From the NCBI RefSeq assembly GCF_000177195.2, contig NC_015953.1, positions 6,634,001-6,698,000 on the forward strand: 64,000 nt of DNA, in the 5' to 3' direction. Under the pieces are notes generated by a model. It was given only the letters and a program-made list of their open reading frames with translations, had not been told where the DNA came from and searched no databases. Every line of letters starts with the position of its first letter. Positions within the stretch are counted from its first letter, which is position 1. The stretch comes from Streptomyces sp. SirexAA-E. GTDB lineage: Bacteria; Actinomycetota; Actinomycetes; Streptomycetales; Streptomycetaceae. Made by a program: the position numbers and the translations under genes. This document shows, one piece after another, positions 25,531 through 34,794 of the stretch.

Positions 25531-26340
25531 ATGACCGGGCAGAACCCCGACGCAGTCGAGATCGACACGAGCAAGCCGCACCCCGCAAGGATGTACGACT
25601 GGTTCCTCGGCGGTAAGGACAACTACCCGGTCGACGAGCTGATGGCCGAGGAGCTGCTGGCGCTGGACACCCGCGGCCGCGACATGGCCCGGGTCAACCG
25701 GGCCTTCATGCACCGTGCCACCCGCTGGCTCGTCGGCAACGGCGTCCGCCAGTTCCTCGACATCGGCACCGGCATACCCACCGAACCCAATCTCCACCAG
25801 ATCGCCCAGCAGGCCGCCCCGGACGCACGCGTCGTCTACTGCGACAACGACCCGATCGTGCTCGCCCACGCCGCCGCCCTGCTGCGCTCCACGCCCGAAG
25901 GCGCCACCGAGTACATCCAGGCCGACGCGCGCGACTCGGAGAGCATCCTGGACGCGGCCGGCGAGATCCTCGACTTCGGCCGGCCCGTCGCGCTGTCGCT
26001 GCTGGCCCTGCTGCACTTCGTGGACGACGAGGACGGCGCGGCCGAACTCGTCGACCGGCTGCTGGGACGGCTGTGCTCCGGCAGCTACCTGGTGCTCTCG
26101 CACACCACCGGTGACTTCGACCCCGAGGGCGCCGCCCAGGCGCGCGCCCTCTACCGGGCCCGCGGGATGACCCTGCGGCCCCGCACGCGCGTCGAGTTCA
26201 CCCGGTTCTTCCACGGCCTCGAACTCGTCGAGCCGGGCGTCGCCCTCTCGGCCGAGTGGCACCCCGAGCTGGGCGAGGTCATCGACGTACCCGGCCACGA
26301 CCCGATCCCGGGCTACGCGGGCGTGGCCCGCAAGCGCTGA
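25531..26340 (+). CDS. DUF574-family SAM-dependent methyltransferase
   Basis: A 269-aa cytoplasmic protein of the Methyltransf_19/DUF574 family. The N-terminal PHPARMYDWFLGGKDNYPVD is the family hallmark. The SAM-binding strand FLDIGTGIPTEPNLHQ and the acidic VVYCDND loop follow. Streptomyces genomes hold many copies, often beside WhiJ/DUF397 genes as here. The substrate is unknown. ATG 25531 follows GGAG. Confidence 0.92.
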   Translation: MTGQNPDAVEIDTSKPHPARMYDWFLGGKDNYPVDELMAEELLALDTRGRDMARVNRAFMHRATRWLVGNGVRQFLDIGTGIPTEPNLHQIAQQAAPDARVVYCDNDPIVLAHAAALLRSTPEGATEYIQADARDSESILDAAGEILDFGRPVALSLLALLHFVDDEDGAAELVDRLLGRLCSGSYLVLSHTTGDFDPEGAAQARALYRARGMTLRPRTRVEFTRFFHGLELVEPGVALSAEWHPELGEVIDVPGHDPIPGYAGVARKR

Positions 26341-26366
26341 TCCCCGCCCCGGCCGGAACACACCTG

Positions 26367-26420
26367 GGCCGGGGGCCCGCAGGAAGGGGCGCGTAGCCCC
26401 CTCCGTACGTGCCCCCGGCC
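26367..26420. terminator. Branched hairpin between convergent genes
   Basis: Outer arms GGCCGGGGGC (26367-26376) and GCCCCCGGCC (26411-26420) pair perfectly and enclose a second GGGGC/GCCCC stem. The structure lies between the stop of the methyltransferase gene and that of the convergent protease gene. Confidence 0.65.
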
Positions 26421-26442
26421 GTCAGGCATGCACGTCAACGGG

Positions 26443-27654
26443 TCACGGGACGAGCTTCAGCAGCTTGTTCGGGGAACCGGTTCCGATGCCCGTGAGGACG
26501 TTGGAGGTCGCGCCGTTCACGAGGGCCGAGGCCACCGCCGCGGGAGAGGAGCCCGGGTGGTTCGTCAGGTAGACCGCGGCCGCGCCGGCGACGTGCGGGG
26601 CGGCGAAGGAGGTGCCGCTCCCGGTGTAGGTCGCGGTGTCCGAGGTGTTCCAGCCGGCCGTGATGTCGGAGCCCGGGGCGAAGATGTCCACCACCGGACC
26701 GTAGTTGGAGTAACTGGCCCTGGCGTCGGTCCTCGTCGTCGCCCCGACCGTGATCGCGGTGTCCACCCGGGCGGGCGAGTACCCGGACGCGGGCGCACCC
26801 GAGTTACCGGCCGCGATGGAGTAGGTCACCCCCGAGGCGATCGACCGGCGCACCGCGTCGTCCAGTGCGGTGCTGGGGCCGCCGCCCAGGGACACGTTCG
26901 CGACGGAGGACGCCACGTGGTTGGCCGTGATCCAGTCGACGCCCGCGATCACACCGGCGGTGGTGCCGGAGCCGTTGTTGTCGAGGACGCGCACCGCGAC
27001 GATCTTCGCCTTCTTCGCCACGCCGTAGGTGGACCCGGCGACGGTCGTGGCCACATGGGTGCCGTGACCGGCGCCGTCCTGGGCGACGGCGTCGTTGTCG
27101 ACGAAGTCGTAGCCGTAGGAGGCGCGGCCACTGATCTGCTGGTGGGTGATGCGCACCCCGGTGTCCAGGACGTAGACGGTCGTGCCGCCGCCCGCCGAGT
27201 CCGGGTAGGTGTACGTGCCGTTCAGCGGCAGGTTCGCCTGGTCGATCCGGTCGAGGCCCCAGGGCGCGTTGGTCTGGGTGGCCGTCGCGTGGACCTTCTG
27301 GTCCTGCTCGACGGACTCGACCGCCGGGTCGGCGGCGAGGCGCCTGGCCTCGGCGCTGCTGAGCGCGGCGGCGTAGCCGTTCAGCGCCGAGGTGTAGGTG
27401 CGGGTGATCCGGCCGCCGTAGCCGGCTATGAGCTGCTTGCCCTCGGTGGCGGACGCCTTGAACCCGGACGTCGGCTTCAGGGTGACGATGTAGCTTCCCG
27501 GGACGGCCTCGGCGGCCTGGGCGTGCAGGACTCTGCCCTCGGGCTGGGCCGCCTGTGCGGGTAAGGCCGCACCCGCTCCGACTGCCAGGGCCAAGGTCGT
27601 GGCGGAGGCGATCGCCAGGGCGATCTTCCGCCGGGTGGTGCGCGTTGCTGCCAT
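26443..27654 (-). CDS. Secreted subtilisin-like serine protease (S8, proteinase K type)
   Basis: A 403-aa pre-pro-protease. A signal peptide ends near PAQAAQ, and an I9 inhibitor propeptide (about 50-118, SYIVTLKP) follows. The S8 catalytic domain has Asp in YVLDTGVR, His in GHGTHVA and Ser in GTSFAAPHVAG. It should be exported, self-processed and act as an extracellular endopeptidase, with no C-terminal targeting domain. ATG 27654 follows GAGGAGG. Its propeptide and catalytic triad are intact. Confidence 0.96.
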   Translation of the reverse strand: MAATRTTRRKIALAIASATTLALAVGAGAALPAQAAQPEGRVLHAQAAEAVPGSYIVTLKPTSGFKASATEGKQLIAGYGGRITRTYTSALNGYAAALSSAEARRLAADPAVESVEQDQKVHATATQTNAPWGLDRIDQANLPLNGTYTYPDSAGGGTTVYVLDTGVRITHQQISGRASYGYDFVDNDAVAQDGAGHGTHVATTVAGSTYGVAKKAKIVAVRVLDNNGSGTTAGVIAGVDWITANHVASSVANVSLGGGPSTALDDAVRRSIASGVTYSIAAGNSGAPASGYSPARVDTAITVGATTRTDARASYSNYGPVVDIFAPGSDITAGWNTSDTATYTGSGTSFAAPHVAGAAAVYLTNHPGSSPAAVASALVNGATSNVLTGIGTGSPNKLLKLVP

Positions 27655-28034
27655 CGGGAGGTCCTCCTCGAGAGGTGGCGCGCCGGGGTTCCACGCGCCG
27701 GGTGGGGTGGGCGTACGAGGTTTCGTGCGCCGCTCGACGACGATGGCGCCGCGCGCTCGGACGGAGCAAGCGTCTGCGGGACACTGTCATGCTCGCGCCA
27801 CACGACTGACGTGAAGCAACCCGGGCGTCACACCCGGCAACACGGGCGTCTCGCGGCCCACATGCTCCGTCCGAGGCCCGAGGCCCGAGGCCCGAGGCCC
27901 GAGGCCCGAGGCCCTCCGGCCGCGCCGCGCGCGCCGTGCGCCGCGCGGACGGGACGCGGTCCGGGACGGCCGGAGGCGTGACGAGGCCACCGGTCCCACG
28001 CCGAGCACCCCTTCCCACGGGCGACAATGGATCC
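27655..28034. other. 380-bp gene-free stretch upstream of the protease
   Basis: This gap between divergent genes holds the protease promoter on the minus strand and the SEC-C gene promoter on the plus strand. For the latter, GACAAT at 28023-28028 stands 6 nt before the ATG. It also contains a 7-bp tandem repeat (separate entry). The frames open here show no recognisable protein. Confidence 0.6.
27873..27914. repeat. Six-copy 7-bp tandem repeat
   Basis: The unit GAGGCCC is repeated six times without interruption. The unit length is not a multiple of three and the region lies between genes, so the array is not a coding repeat. It is likely to vary in copy number by slippage. Confidence 0.85.
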
Positions 28035-28484
28035 ATGTCACGACGTACCTCCCGCCCGCGCGGATCCGCCCCCGCCGCCGGCACACCCGGCCGGGGCACC
28101 CAGGAATCGCCCTGCCCGTGCGGTCTCCCGGCCACCTACGGAGCCTGCTGCGGCCGACTGCACTCGGGCGCCGCGGCCGCCCCCACCTGCGAGGCGCTGA
28201 TGCGCTCGCGGTACACGGCCTTCGTCGTCCGGGACGCCGGCTACCTGCTGCGCACCTGGCACCCGGAGACCCGTCCACCGTCCGTCGACTTCGACCCCGC
28301 CCTGCGCTGGAAGGGCCTGGACATCCTGGACACGACGGAGGGCAGCGCGTTCCACGCCACCGGCACGGTCACCTTCCGCGCCCACTTCACCGACGACGGC
28401 CGCGCCGACTCGCTCCACGAGCAGAGCCGCTTCGTCCGCCACCAGGGAGCCTGGGTCTACGCGACCGCCGTCTTCGTCGACTGA
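28035..28484 (+). CDS. YchJ/UPF0225-like SEC-C motif protein
   Basis: A 149-aa protein with an N-terminal zinc-binding SEC-C motif (CPCGLPATYGACCGRLH, about 26-42), then an NTF2-like YchJ domain that starts APTCEALMRSRYTAFVVRDAGYLLRTWHPETRP. The molecular role of YchJ is unknown. The start lies 6 nt after GACAAT and has no ribosome-binding site, so the mRNA is probably leaderless. Confidence 0.92.
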   Translation: MSRRTSRPRGSAPAAGTPGRGTQESPCPCGLPATYGACCGRLHSGAAAAPTCEALMRSRYTAFVVRDAGYLLRTWHPETRPPSVDFDPALRWKGLDILDTTEGSAFHATGTVTFRAHFTDDGRADSLHEQSRFVRHQGAWVYATAVFVD

Positions 28485-28527
28485 AACGCCGTGTACGCCC
28501 CCCGCCACCAGCCCGTACGCTGCGCGC

Positions 28528-29112
28528 ATGAGCGAGGACACGGCCGAGCCGGACATCGAACGCATACCCTGCTGGTGCGGCCGGGGCATCACCTTCGCCC
28601 CGCTGGAGACCGGTGACGCCGAGCTGGTCCAGCTCTGGCGCTCCGACCCAGTGGCCGCCCATGAGACCGGTGTCTGGCCCGGTTCGCTGTACGAGCTGCG
28701 CGAGCGCGTCGAGCGCCATCTCGACGACAACGAACGCGACGACTTCCTGGTCCTGCTTCCGGACGGCACACCGATCGGCCTCGTCGCCCTGCACGACCAG
28801 CACCTGGTGGAGGGCGTGGCCGAGGTCTCACTGATGCTGGGCCCCGAGCACCGCGGCAAGGGCCACGGGCCGGCCGCGCTCGACGCGCTCACCGACCTGG
28901 CCTTCGGCGAGCTGCCGATGCAGCGCGTCGAGGCGTTCACCCACACCGACAACACGGCTGCGCTCTCCACACTCACCGGCGCGGGCTTCGTCCGGGAGGG
29001 TGTGCGCCGCTCGTCCTGCATGCACCGGGGACGCCGCTACGACAACGCGGTCCACTCCCTGCTCCGCCCGGAGTGGGAGGCGCTCCAGCGCCCGCGGTCC
29101 TGGGAGCTCTGA
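28528..29112 (+). CDS. GNAT-family N-acetyltransferase
   Basis: A 194-aa RimJ/RimL-like acetyltransferase. The acetyl-CoA loop is seen as LGPEHRGKGHGPAALDAL, and the later TDNTAALSTLTGAGFVREG is typical of the subfamily. It acetylates an amine of a protein or small molecule that cannot be predicted. A -10 TACGCT (28516-28521) ends 6 nt before the ATG, so the transcript is probably leaderless. The gene ends 9 nt from the convergent MFS gene. Confidence 0.9.
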   Translation: MSEDTAEPDIERIPCWCGRGITFAPLETGDAELVQLWRSDPVAAHETGVWPGSLYELRERVERHLDDNERDDFLVLLPDGTPIGLVALHDQHLVEGVAEVSLMLGPEHRGKGHGPAALDALTDLAFGELPMQRVEAFTHTDNTAALSTLTGAGFVREGVRRSSCMHRGRRYDNAVHSLLRPEWEALQRPRSWEL

Positions 29113-29121
29113 GCGGGCCCG

Positions 29122-31197
29122 TCAGGCCGGGGCCGCCTCCCGCTCGGTCGAGGGGGACAGTTCCTGCGCCAGGTCCTCGGCGAGCAGCCGCTTCGCGATC
29201 ACGTCGACCGCCGCCCGCAGCTGCCGGTCGTCGGGCTGCGCCCCGTCCTCGGCCAGCCGTTCGTTGAGCCAGCGCCCCCAGGCGGCGGAGATCGTCGCCA
29301 CCTCACGCCGGCCCGCCGACGTGAGGGTGAACAGCCGGCCGTCCCCGGTCAGGTAGCCCTCGTCGATCATCCGGTCGAAGACGGGCACCAGCACCTCGGG
29401 CGGGATCCGGTGCCGGGTGGCGATCAGTCCGAGCCCCGCGTGGCCGACCATCCGTGTGAACAGGTCGACCTGCATCACGGCCCAGGCGCCCGCCATGTCG
29501 AGGCGGGTGTCGGAATCCGCGACGACCCGCCGCGCCGTGCCGGGGCCCGCGTCGTGCAGGATCCGGGCCACCGAGGATTCGAGCACCCGCGCCGGGTCAC
29601 CGGCGGTCGGCCGGGCGAAGCCGTCACCCATGTCGGTCGAGCTCGCCCGCGCGGAGTCGCGGAGCTTCACCTGCTTCAGGAAGAGCGACACGACGAACCC
29701 GATCAGCGCCACGGGCACCGTCCACAGGAAGACGGTGTGCAGGGTGTCCGCGTAGGCCTGGGCCAGTGGAGCGGTCTGTTCGGCGGGCAGCGCGTGCACC
29801 GCCTGCGGGCTCTCCGCCGCCGCCGCGAGCCTCGCGGGGTCTCCTCCCGCCCGAGCCGCCTGCTCGATGCCCTGGGCGAGATTCGGCCGCAGCGCGTTGG
29901 CGTAGATCGTCCCGAACACTGCCGTACCGAACGAGCTGCCCAGGGTGCGGAAGAACGTGACGCCCGACGTGGCCGTCCCCAGGTCCGCGTAGTCGACCGT
30001 GTTCTGCACGGCGATCGTCAGCACCTGCATCGACAGGCCGATCCCGATTCCCAGGACCAGCATGAACAGGGACTCCCGCCAGATTCCGCTGTCCGGGCCC
30101 ATCCGGGACAGCAGGAAGAGTCCGCCCGCCATCACCAGGGAACCGACGACCGGGAAGAGCCGGTAGTGACCGGTCTTGCTGACCACGTTGCCGCTGAAGA
30201 TCGACGCGGCCAGCAGACCGATGACCAGCGGCAGCGTCCGCACTCCCGACAGCGTCGCCGAGTCGCCGTCCACGTACTGCAGATAGGTCGGCAGGTAGAT
30301 CATCGCGCCGAGCATCGCGAAGCCCACGATGAAGCTCAGGATGGAGCAGACCGCGAACACCGGGTTGCGGAAGAGCCGCATCGGCAGCATCGGTTCCTTC
30401 GCCCGCGTCTCCACCACGCAGAACAGCGCCAGCGCGACGACCCCGCCGATGAACAGGCCGATGATCATCGGCGAGCCCCACGCGTACTCGTTGCCGCCCC
30501 AGCTGGTCCCCAGGATCAGTGCGCTGGCCCCCACCGCGACCAGCGCGATGCCCAGGTAGTCGATGACGGGGCGCCCCGCCGCCCGGACGGACGGGATGGT
30601 GCGGGCCGCCGCGACGACCACGACGATCGCGATCGGCACGTTGACGTAGAACGCCCACCGCCAGGTCAGATGGTCGGTGAACAGCCCGCCCAGCAGCGGG
30701 CCGACCACGGTGGCCACGCCGAAGACCGCGCCGATCGCGCCCTGGTACTTGCCCCGGTCGCGCAGCGGGATCACATCGGCGATCAGCGCCATCGCCGTCA
30801 CCATGAGCCCGCCCGCGCCGACGCCCTGCACACCGCGCCAGATGATCAGCAGCAGCATGTCGGACGCGAGACCGCACAGGAACGAACCGGTGATGAAGAT
30901 GACCGCGGAGATCTGGAAGATCAACTTCCGCCCGAACAGGTCACCGAACTTGCCGACCAGCACCGTCGCCACGGTCTCCGCCAGCAGATACGCCGTGACC
31001 ACCCAGGACATGTGCTCCGCGCCGCCGAGGTCCGACACGATGGTCGGCAGGGCCGTCCCCACGATCGTCTGGTCGAGGGCGGCCAGCAGGATCCCCAGCA
31101 CGATGGTCGCGAAGACGATGTTGCGGCGGCGGGGGTCGAGCACGGGGGGCGCGGTGGCACTCTGCGGGGCGGGGGCGGTCTCGCTGGCAGTGGTCAC
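29122..31197 (-). CDS. MFS drug exporter (DHA2, 14 helices) with a C-terminal winged-helix-like extension
   Basis: A 691-aa EmrB/QacA-type exporter. Fourteen hydrophobic helices cover about residues 25-515, with the DHA2 signature LDQTIVGTALPTI in helix 1 and GKFGDLFGRK after helix 2. After the last helix about 170 cytoplasmic residues follow, well beyond the usual 500-aa family length. They include a segment resembling a MarR/PadR-like winged helix (IPPEVLVPVFDRMIDEGYLTGDGRLFTLTSAGRREV). The GTG at 31197 is preceded by GAGGG with 7-nt spacing. A drug or metabolite is the likely substrate. Confidence 0.92.
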   Translation of the reverse strand: MTTASETAPAPQSATAPPVLDPRRRNIVFATIVLGILLAALDQTIVGTALPTIVSDLGGAEHMSWVVTAYLLAETVATVLVGKFGDLFGRKLIFQISAVIFITGSFLCGLASDMLLLIIWRGVQGVGAGGLMVTAMALIADVIPLRDRGKYQGAIGAVFGVATVVGPLLGGLFTDHLTWRWAFYVNVPIAIVVVVAAARTIPSVRAAGRPVIDYLGIALVAVGASALILGTSWGGNEYAWGSPMIIGLFIGGVVALALFCVVETRAKEPMLPMRLFRNPVFAVCSILSFIVGFAMLGAMIYLPTYLQYVDGDSATLSGVRTLPLVIGLLAASIFSGNVVSKTGHYRLFPVVGSLVMAGGLFLLSRMGPDSGIWRESLFMLVLGIGIGLSMQVLTIAVQNTVDYADLGTATSGVTFFRTLGSSFGTAVFGTIYANALRPNLAQGIEQAARAGGDPARLAAAAESPQAVHALPAEQTAPLAQAYADTLHTVFLWTVPVALIGFVVSLFLKQVKLRDSARASSTDMGDGFARPTAGDPARVLESSVARILHDAGPGTARRVVADSDTRLDMAGAWAVMQVDLFTRMVGHAGLGLIATRHRIPPEVLVPVFDRMIDEGYLTGDGRLFTLTSAGRREVATISAAWGRWLNERLAEDGAQPDDRQLRAAVDVIAKRLLAEDLAQELSPSTEREAAPA

Positions 31198-31252
31198 CCT
31201 TGCACCCTCACACCGCACCCCGGGCCCCGCATGCCGCGAGGGTCCGGACGAG

Positions 31253-32089
31253 TCAGCCCGAAAGGGCCCGCAGCGCGGCCTTCAGGCGGTCCACGAACGC
31301 CTCACGGACCTCTTCGGGGACACGGTCCAGCGACAGGTACGGATTGAGGTCCTCCAGCTCGACGAGGAGCAGCTCGCCCTCGCGGGTGCGGCACGCGTCC
31401 ACGCGCTGGATGCCGTGCGTGAGGGTGTTCCACTCCACGAAGCGCCGGGCGAATTCCAGGTCCTCGCCGGTGGCCGCGTACGGCTCCAGCACCCAGCGGC
31501 GCTCCGGGTGGGGTGCGTACAGCGCGTAACGGAAGTCCTGGTCCACGAAGAAGAAGGACACCTCGTACCGGAAGTCGACGCGCGGCTGGACGAGCACCGT
31601 GCCGTCCGCGCCGCCGAGCAGCGACGGCTCCCCGGTGAACCTCAGCCCGACCGAGTCCGCGCCGAGCTTCGGCTTCACCACGTACTCGGCCGCCCCGGGA
31701 AGCAGCGCGAGGTCGGCCGTGCGGTCCACGGTCGGGATCACCGGGTGGCCGGCACGGCTGAGATCGACCAGGTACTGCTTGCCGGTCATGTCGCCGCGCC
31801 CGTCCAGGCTGTTGTAGACCCGGGTCCCCCGTTCCCGGGCACGGGCGCGGAACGCGTCGTAGGCCTCGCGGTGATACACCACCGGCCCGCTGTTGCGGAG
31901 GACGACGAGGTCGAAGCGGTCCAGCAGTGCGGCGGCGTCCCGTGGGTGGCAGAGGGCGACGTCGTGTTCCTCGCGCAGTCGTGCCGTCAGGAAGACGTCC
32001 TCGTCGCCGTAGCGGCGGCCGCGTGCCTCGTAGGCGAGGTCGGTGACGAACAGGAGGGACAGGCGGGTCGTGCGGGCCGGGACGTGCAC
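31253..32089 (-). CDS. ATP-grasp (RimK/glutathione-synthetase-like) protein
   Basis: A 278-aa protein with an ATP-grasp-like layout: an N-terminal Rossmann-like part (LSLLFVTDLAYEARG, DLVVLRNSGPVVY), then a central GKQYLVDLSRAGHPVIPTV, a lysine-containing YVVKPKLGADSVG and a final LLLVELEDLNPYLSL with metal-binding acidic residues. It would catalyse an ATP-dependent ligation; the substrates are unknown. The GTG at 32089 was chosen because AGGGAG lies 6-7 nt upstream. The frame stays open to 32245, but that part is compositionally unlike protein. Confidence 0.82.
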   Translation of the reverse strand: MHVPARTTRLSLLFVTDLAYEARGRRYGDEDVFLTARLREEHDVALCHPRDAAALLDRFDLVVLRNSGPVVYHREAYDAFRARARERGTRVYNSLDGRGDMTGKQYLVDLSRAGHPVIPTVDRTADLALLPGAAEYVVKPKLGADSVGLRFTGEPSLLGGADGTVLVQPRVDFRYEVSFFFVDQDFRYALYAPHPERRWVLEPYAATGEDLEFARRFVEWNTLTHGIQRVDACRTREGELLLVELEDLNPYLSLDRVPEEVREAFVDRLKAALRALSG

Positions 32090-32305
32090 GGCGTACTCCC
32101 TGGGGGTGGTGGATCGGCGGCCCCGGGACGTCGACCGCGCCGCCGGCCCGCCGGCCTCACTTGCGTGACGAGGCGGCCGACCCGGCCCGTCGTCCTCGGT
32201 GGACGGTGCGCACGGACGAGCGCCATCAGGGCGGCGCGCTGTCAACTCGGTGCCGCGGGGCCCGGATCGGGCGAACCGTGTCGACCGGGTGGGACGGGAC
32301 GGACC

Positions 32306-32479
32306 TCAGGCGGCCTCGCTCACGTCCGTCCGCACCGAGGCCGCCCATTCCACGAGGAGCAGCTCGTACTCCCGGCGGGCCTCCGGTGTGCCGAGGCCGC
32401 CGTGCACGAGCGCGCGGATCGCCGCGTTCAGCTCGGTGAGCGAGCGAGCAGGCGTCGGCTCGGTGGGGGATATGGGCAT
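32306..32479 (-). CDS. Small 57-aa protein, leaderless
   Basis: A 57-codon frame with normal Streptomyces codon bias encodes a mostly helical acidic protein (MPISPTEPTPARSLTELNAA ... ending VRTDVSEAA). A -10 TAGACT (minus strand, 32491-32486) stands 6 nt before the ATG, the standard leaderless spacing, and there is no ribosome-binding site. It stands alone between the acyl-CoA dehydrogenase and ATP-grasp genes. No family is recognised. The promoter and codon usage make it a real gene more likely than not. Confidence 0.68.
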   Translation of the reverse strand: MPISPTEPTPARSLTELNAAIRALVHGGLGTPEARREYELLLVEWAASVRTDVSEAA

Positions 32480-32571
32480 GCTCAGAGTCTACGGGCGCGC
32501 GCCGGGCATCGTTCCGACCGCGTCGGGGGCATTCCCGGACGCCGTGCACCCCCGCCTGCGCCCGCGCACCG

Positions 32572-33786
<1,215 letters not shown>

Positions 33787-33790
33787 GGGC

Positions 33791-34264
33791 TCAGGCCTTC
33801 GGGATGTCGAAGTAGCGGGTGAGTCCCGAGGCCAGACCGACGTCGCCGGCCACCTTGAGCTTGCGCATCATGAACATCGTCACGGGGTTGCCGTTGCCGG
33901 AGACCAGCTTGAGGAAGTCCGCGTCACCCATCACCAGCGTCGTCCGGGGCTCCGCCTCCGAGCGGCCCTGGGTCACCGCGCAGGTGCCGTCGGCTATGGA
34001 GGTCTCGTAGAACACGTCGCTCTCGCCCGTGATCCTCCAGCGGATCAGGGCCTTCAGCCGTCCCGCCGCCTCGGGGCGGAACTGCTGCCGCATCCGGCCG
34101 AACACCTCGCCCAGCACCCGGGTGCGCAGCTCGCCCCGCATGACCTCGCCGAGCTGCCTGCCCGACAGGCCCTTGACGATTCGGGCGAACTCCTCGGGGG
34201 ACACCGCGGCGAAGTCGAGCCCGGCCAGTTCGTCGGTGAGGCTGCCGTTGCTGTCGTCGGGCAC
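33791..34264 (-). CDS. SCP2 sterol-carrier domain protein
   Basis: A 157-aa protein whose C-terminal 110 residues form an SCP2-type hydrophobic lipid-binding fold (WRITGESDVFYETSIADGTCAVTQG, TTLVMGDADFLKLVSGNGNP, GDVGLASGLTRYF). It would carry or present fatty acyl or sterol ligands in the cytoplasm. It precedes and is cotranscribed with acyl-CoA dehydrogenase, 4 bp apart. GTG 34264 has AAGGAG upstream, which overlaps the edge of the 34-bp palindrome. Confidence 0.9.
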   Translation of the reverse strand: MPDDSNGSLTDELAGLDFAAVSPEEFARIVKGLSGRQLGEVMRGELRTRVLGEVFGRMRQQFRPEAAGRLKALIRWRITGESDVFYETSIADGTCAVTQGRSEAEPRTTLVMGDADFLKLVSGNGNPVTMFMMRKLKVAGDVGLASGLTRYFDIPKA

Positions 34265-34271
34265 GCCAACT

Positions 34272-34305
34272 CCTTACTCAAGAGTAAACTTACTTTTGAG
34301 TAAGG
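34272..34305. promoter_or_regulatory. 34-bp palindromic operator upstream of the SCP2/acyl-CoA dehydrogenase operon
   Basis: Arms of 15 bp match at 14 positions: the left begins CCTTACTCAAGAGTA and the right ends TACTTTTGAGTAAGG. The element starts 7 nt before the GTG of the SCP2 gene and covers its Shine-Dalgarno. A repressor bound here would silence the operon. The size and AT-rich symmetry suit a TetR- or GntR-type lipid regulator; none is encoded directly beside it. Confidence 0.7.
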
Positions 34306-34333
34306 TAAAGGTGGCGCCCTCCCGGCGCAAGCG

Positions 34334-34597
34334 TCACCGCACGCCGCCCGGACGCACCGGAAGTGCGGGGTGGTGGGCGGCCAGCACCTTGTTGGCCCGT
34401 GCCAGCTCGGAGAGCGCCTGCTCGCGGTCGGCCTGGTCCTCCACGCAGAGCCGTGGGCCGCGGAAGCGGAGGACCTCACGCGCGGCGCAGTCGGCGTCGA
34501 ACTCCGCCTCCAGGATGTGCGGCGGGATGCAGGCGCCGATCAGTGCGGCGACCCGGTCCGGGATGGGGACGGGGACGAGGAGGTGGGCGGTGGTCAT
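34334..34597 (-). CDS. Small 87-aa protein of unknown function
   Basis: A soluble protein beginning MTTAHLLVPVPIPDRVAALI with a Cys at each of three sites (GACIPP, DADCAARE, PRLCVED). The ATG at 34597 is preceded by GAGAGGGAACCATCG. It lies between two inverted repeats that share CCTTAC half-sites, so it may belong to the SCP2/acyl-CoA dehydrogenase regulon. I do not recognise the family. Confidence 0.7.
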   Translation of the reverse strand: MTTAHLLVPVPIPDRVAALIGACIPPHILEAEFDADCAAREVLRFRGPRLCVEDQADREQALSELARANKVLAAHHPALPVRPGGVR

Positions 34598-34748
34598 CGA
34601 TGGTTCCCTCTCGGATGGTCGGCCAGGAGGTGGTGCGGTGAGGTGGCCGGTGGGCCACCCCTCCTCCTTGTGTACGGGACGCAGTTCCGGGTTTCTCCTC
34701 GGATACGTCTCCGTGTCGCAACCGTTTGGGACTGACCGTCTATTTCGC

Positions 34749-34764
34749 CTTACCGGTGGGTAAG
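34749..34764. promoter_or_regulatory. Inverted repeat CTTACC/GGTAAG upstream of the 87-aa gene
   Basis: Perfect 6-bp arms flank GGTG in an AT-rich promoter-like stretch 150 bp before the small gene. The half-site CCTTAC is the same as in the 34-bp palindrome at 34272. Confidence 0.4.
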
Positions 34765-34794
34765 TTGATTCTTTACGCAAACTGTGATGAGGCG

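Noticed and set aside
27873..27914. Tandem repeat considered as a CRISPR array or repeat-coding region
   Set aside because: The units are 7 bp with no spacers and the frame is not maintained, so it is a simple microsatellite.
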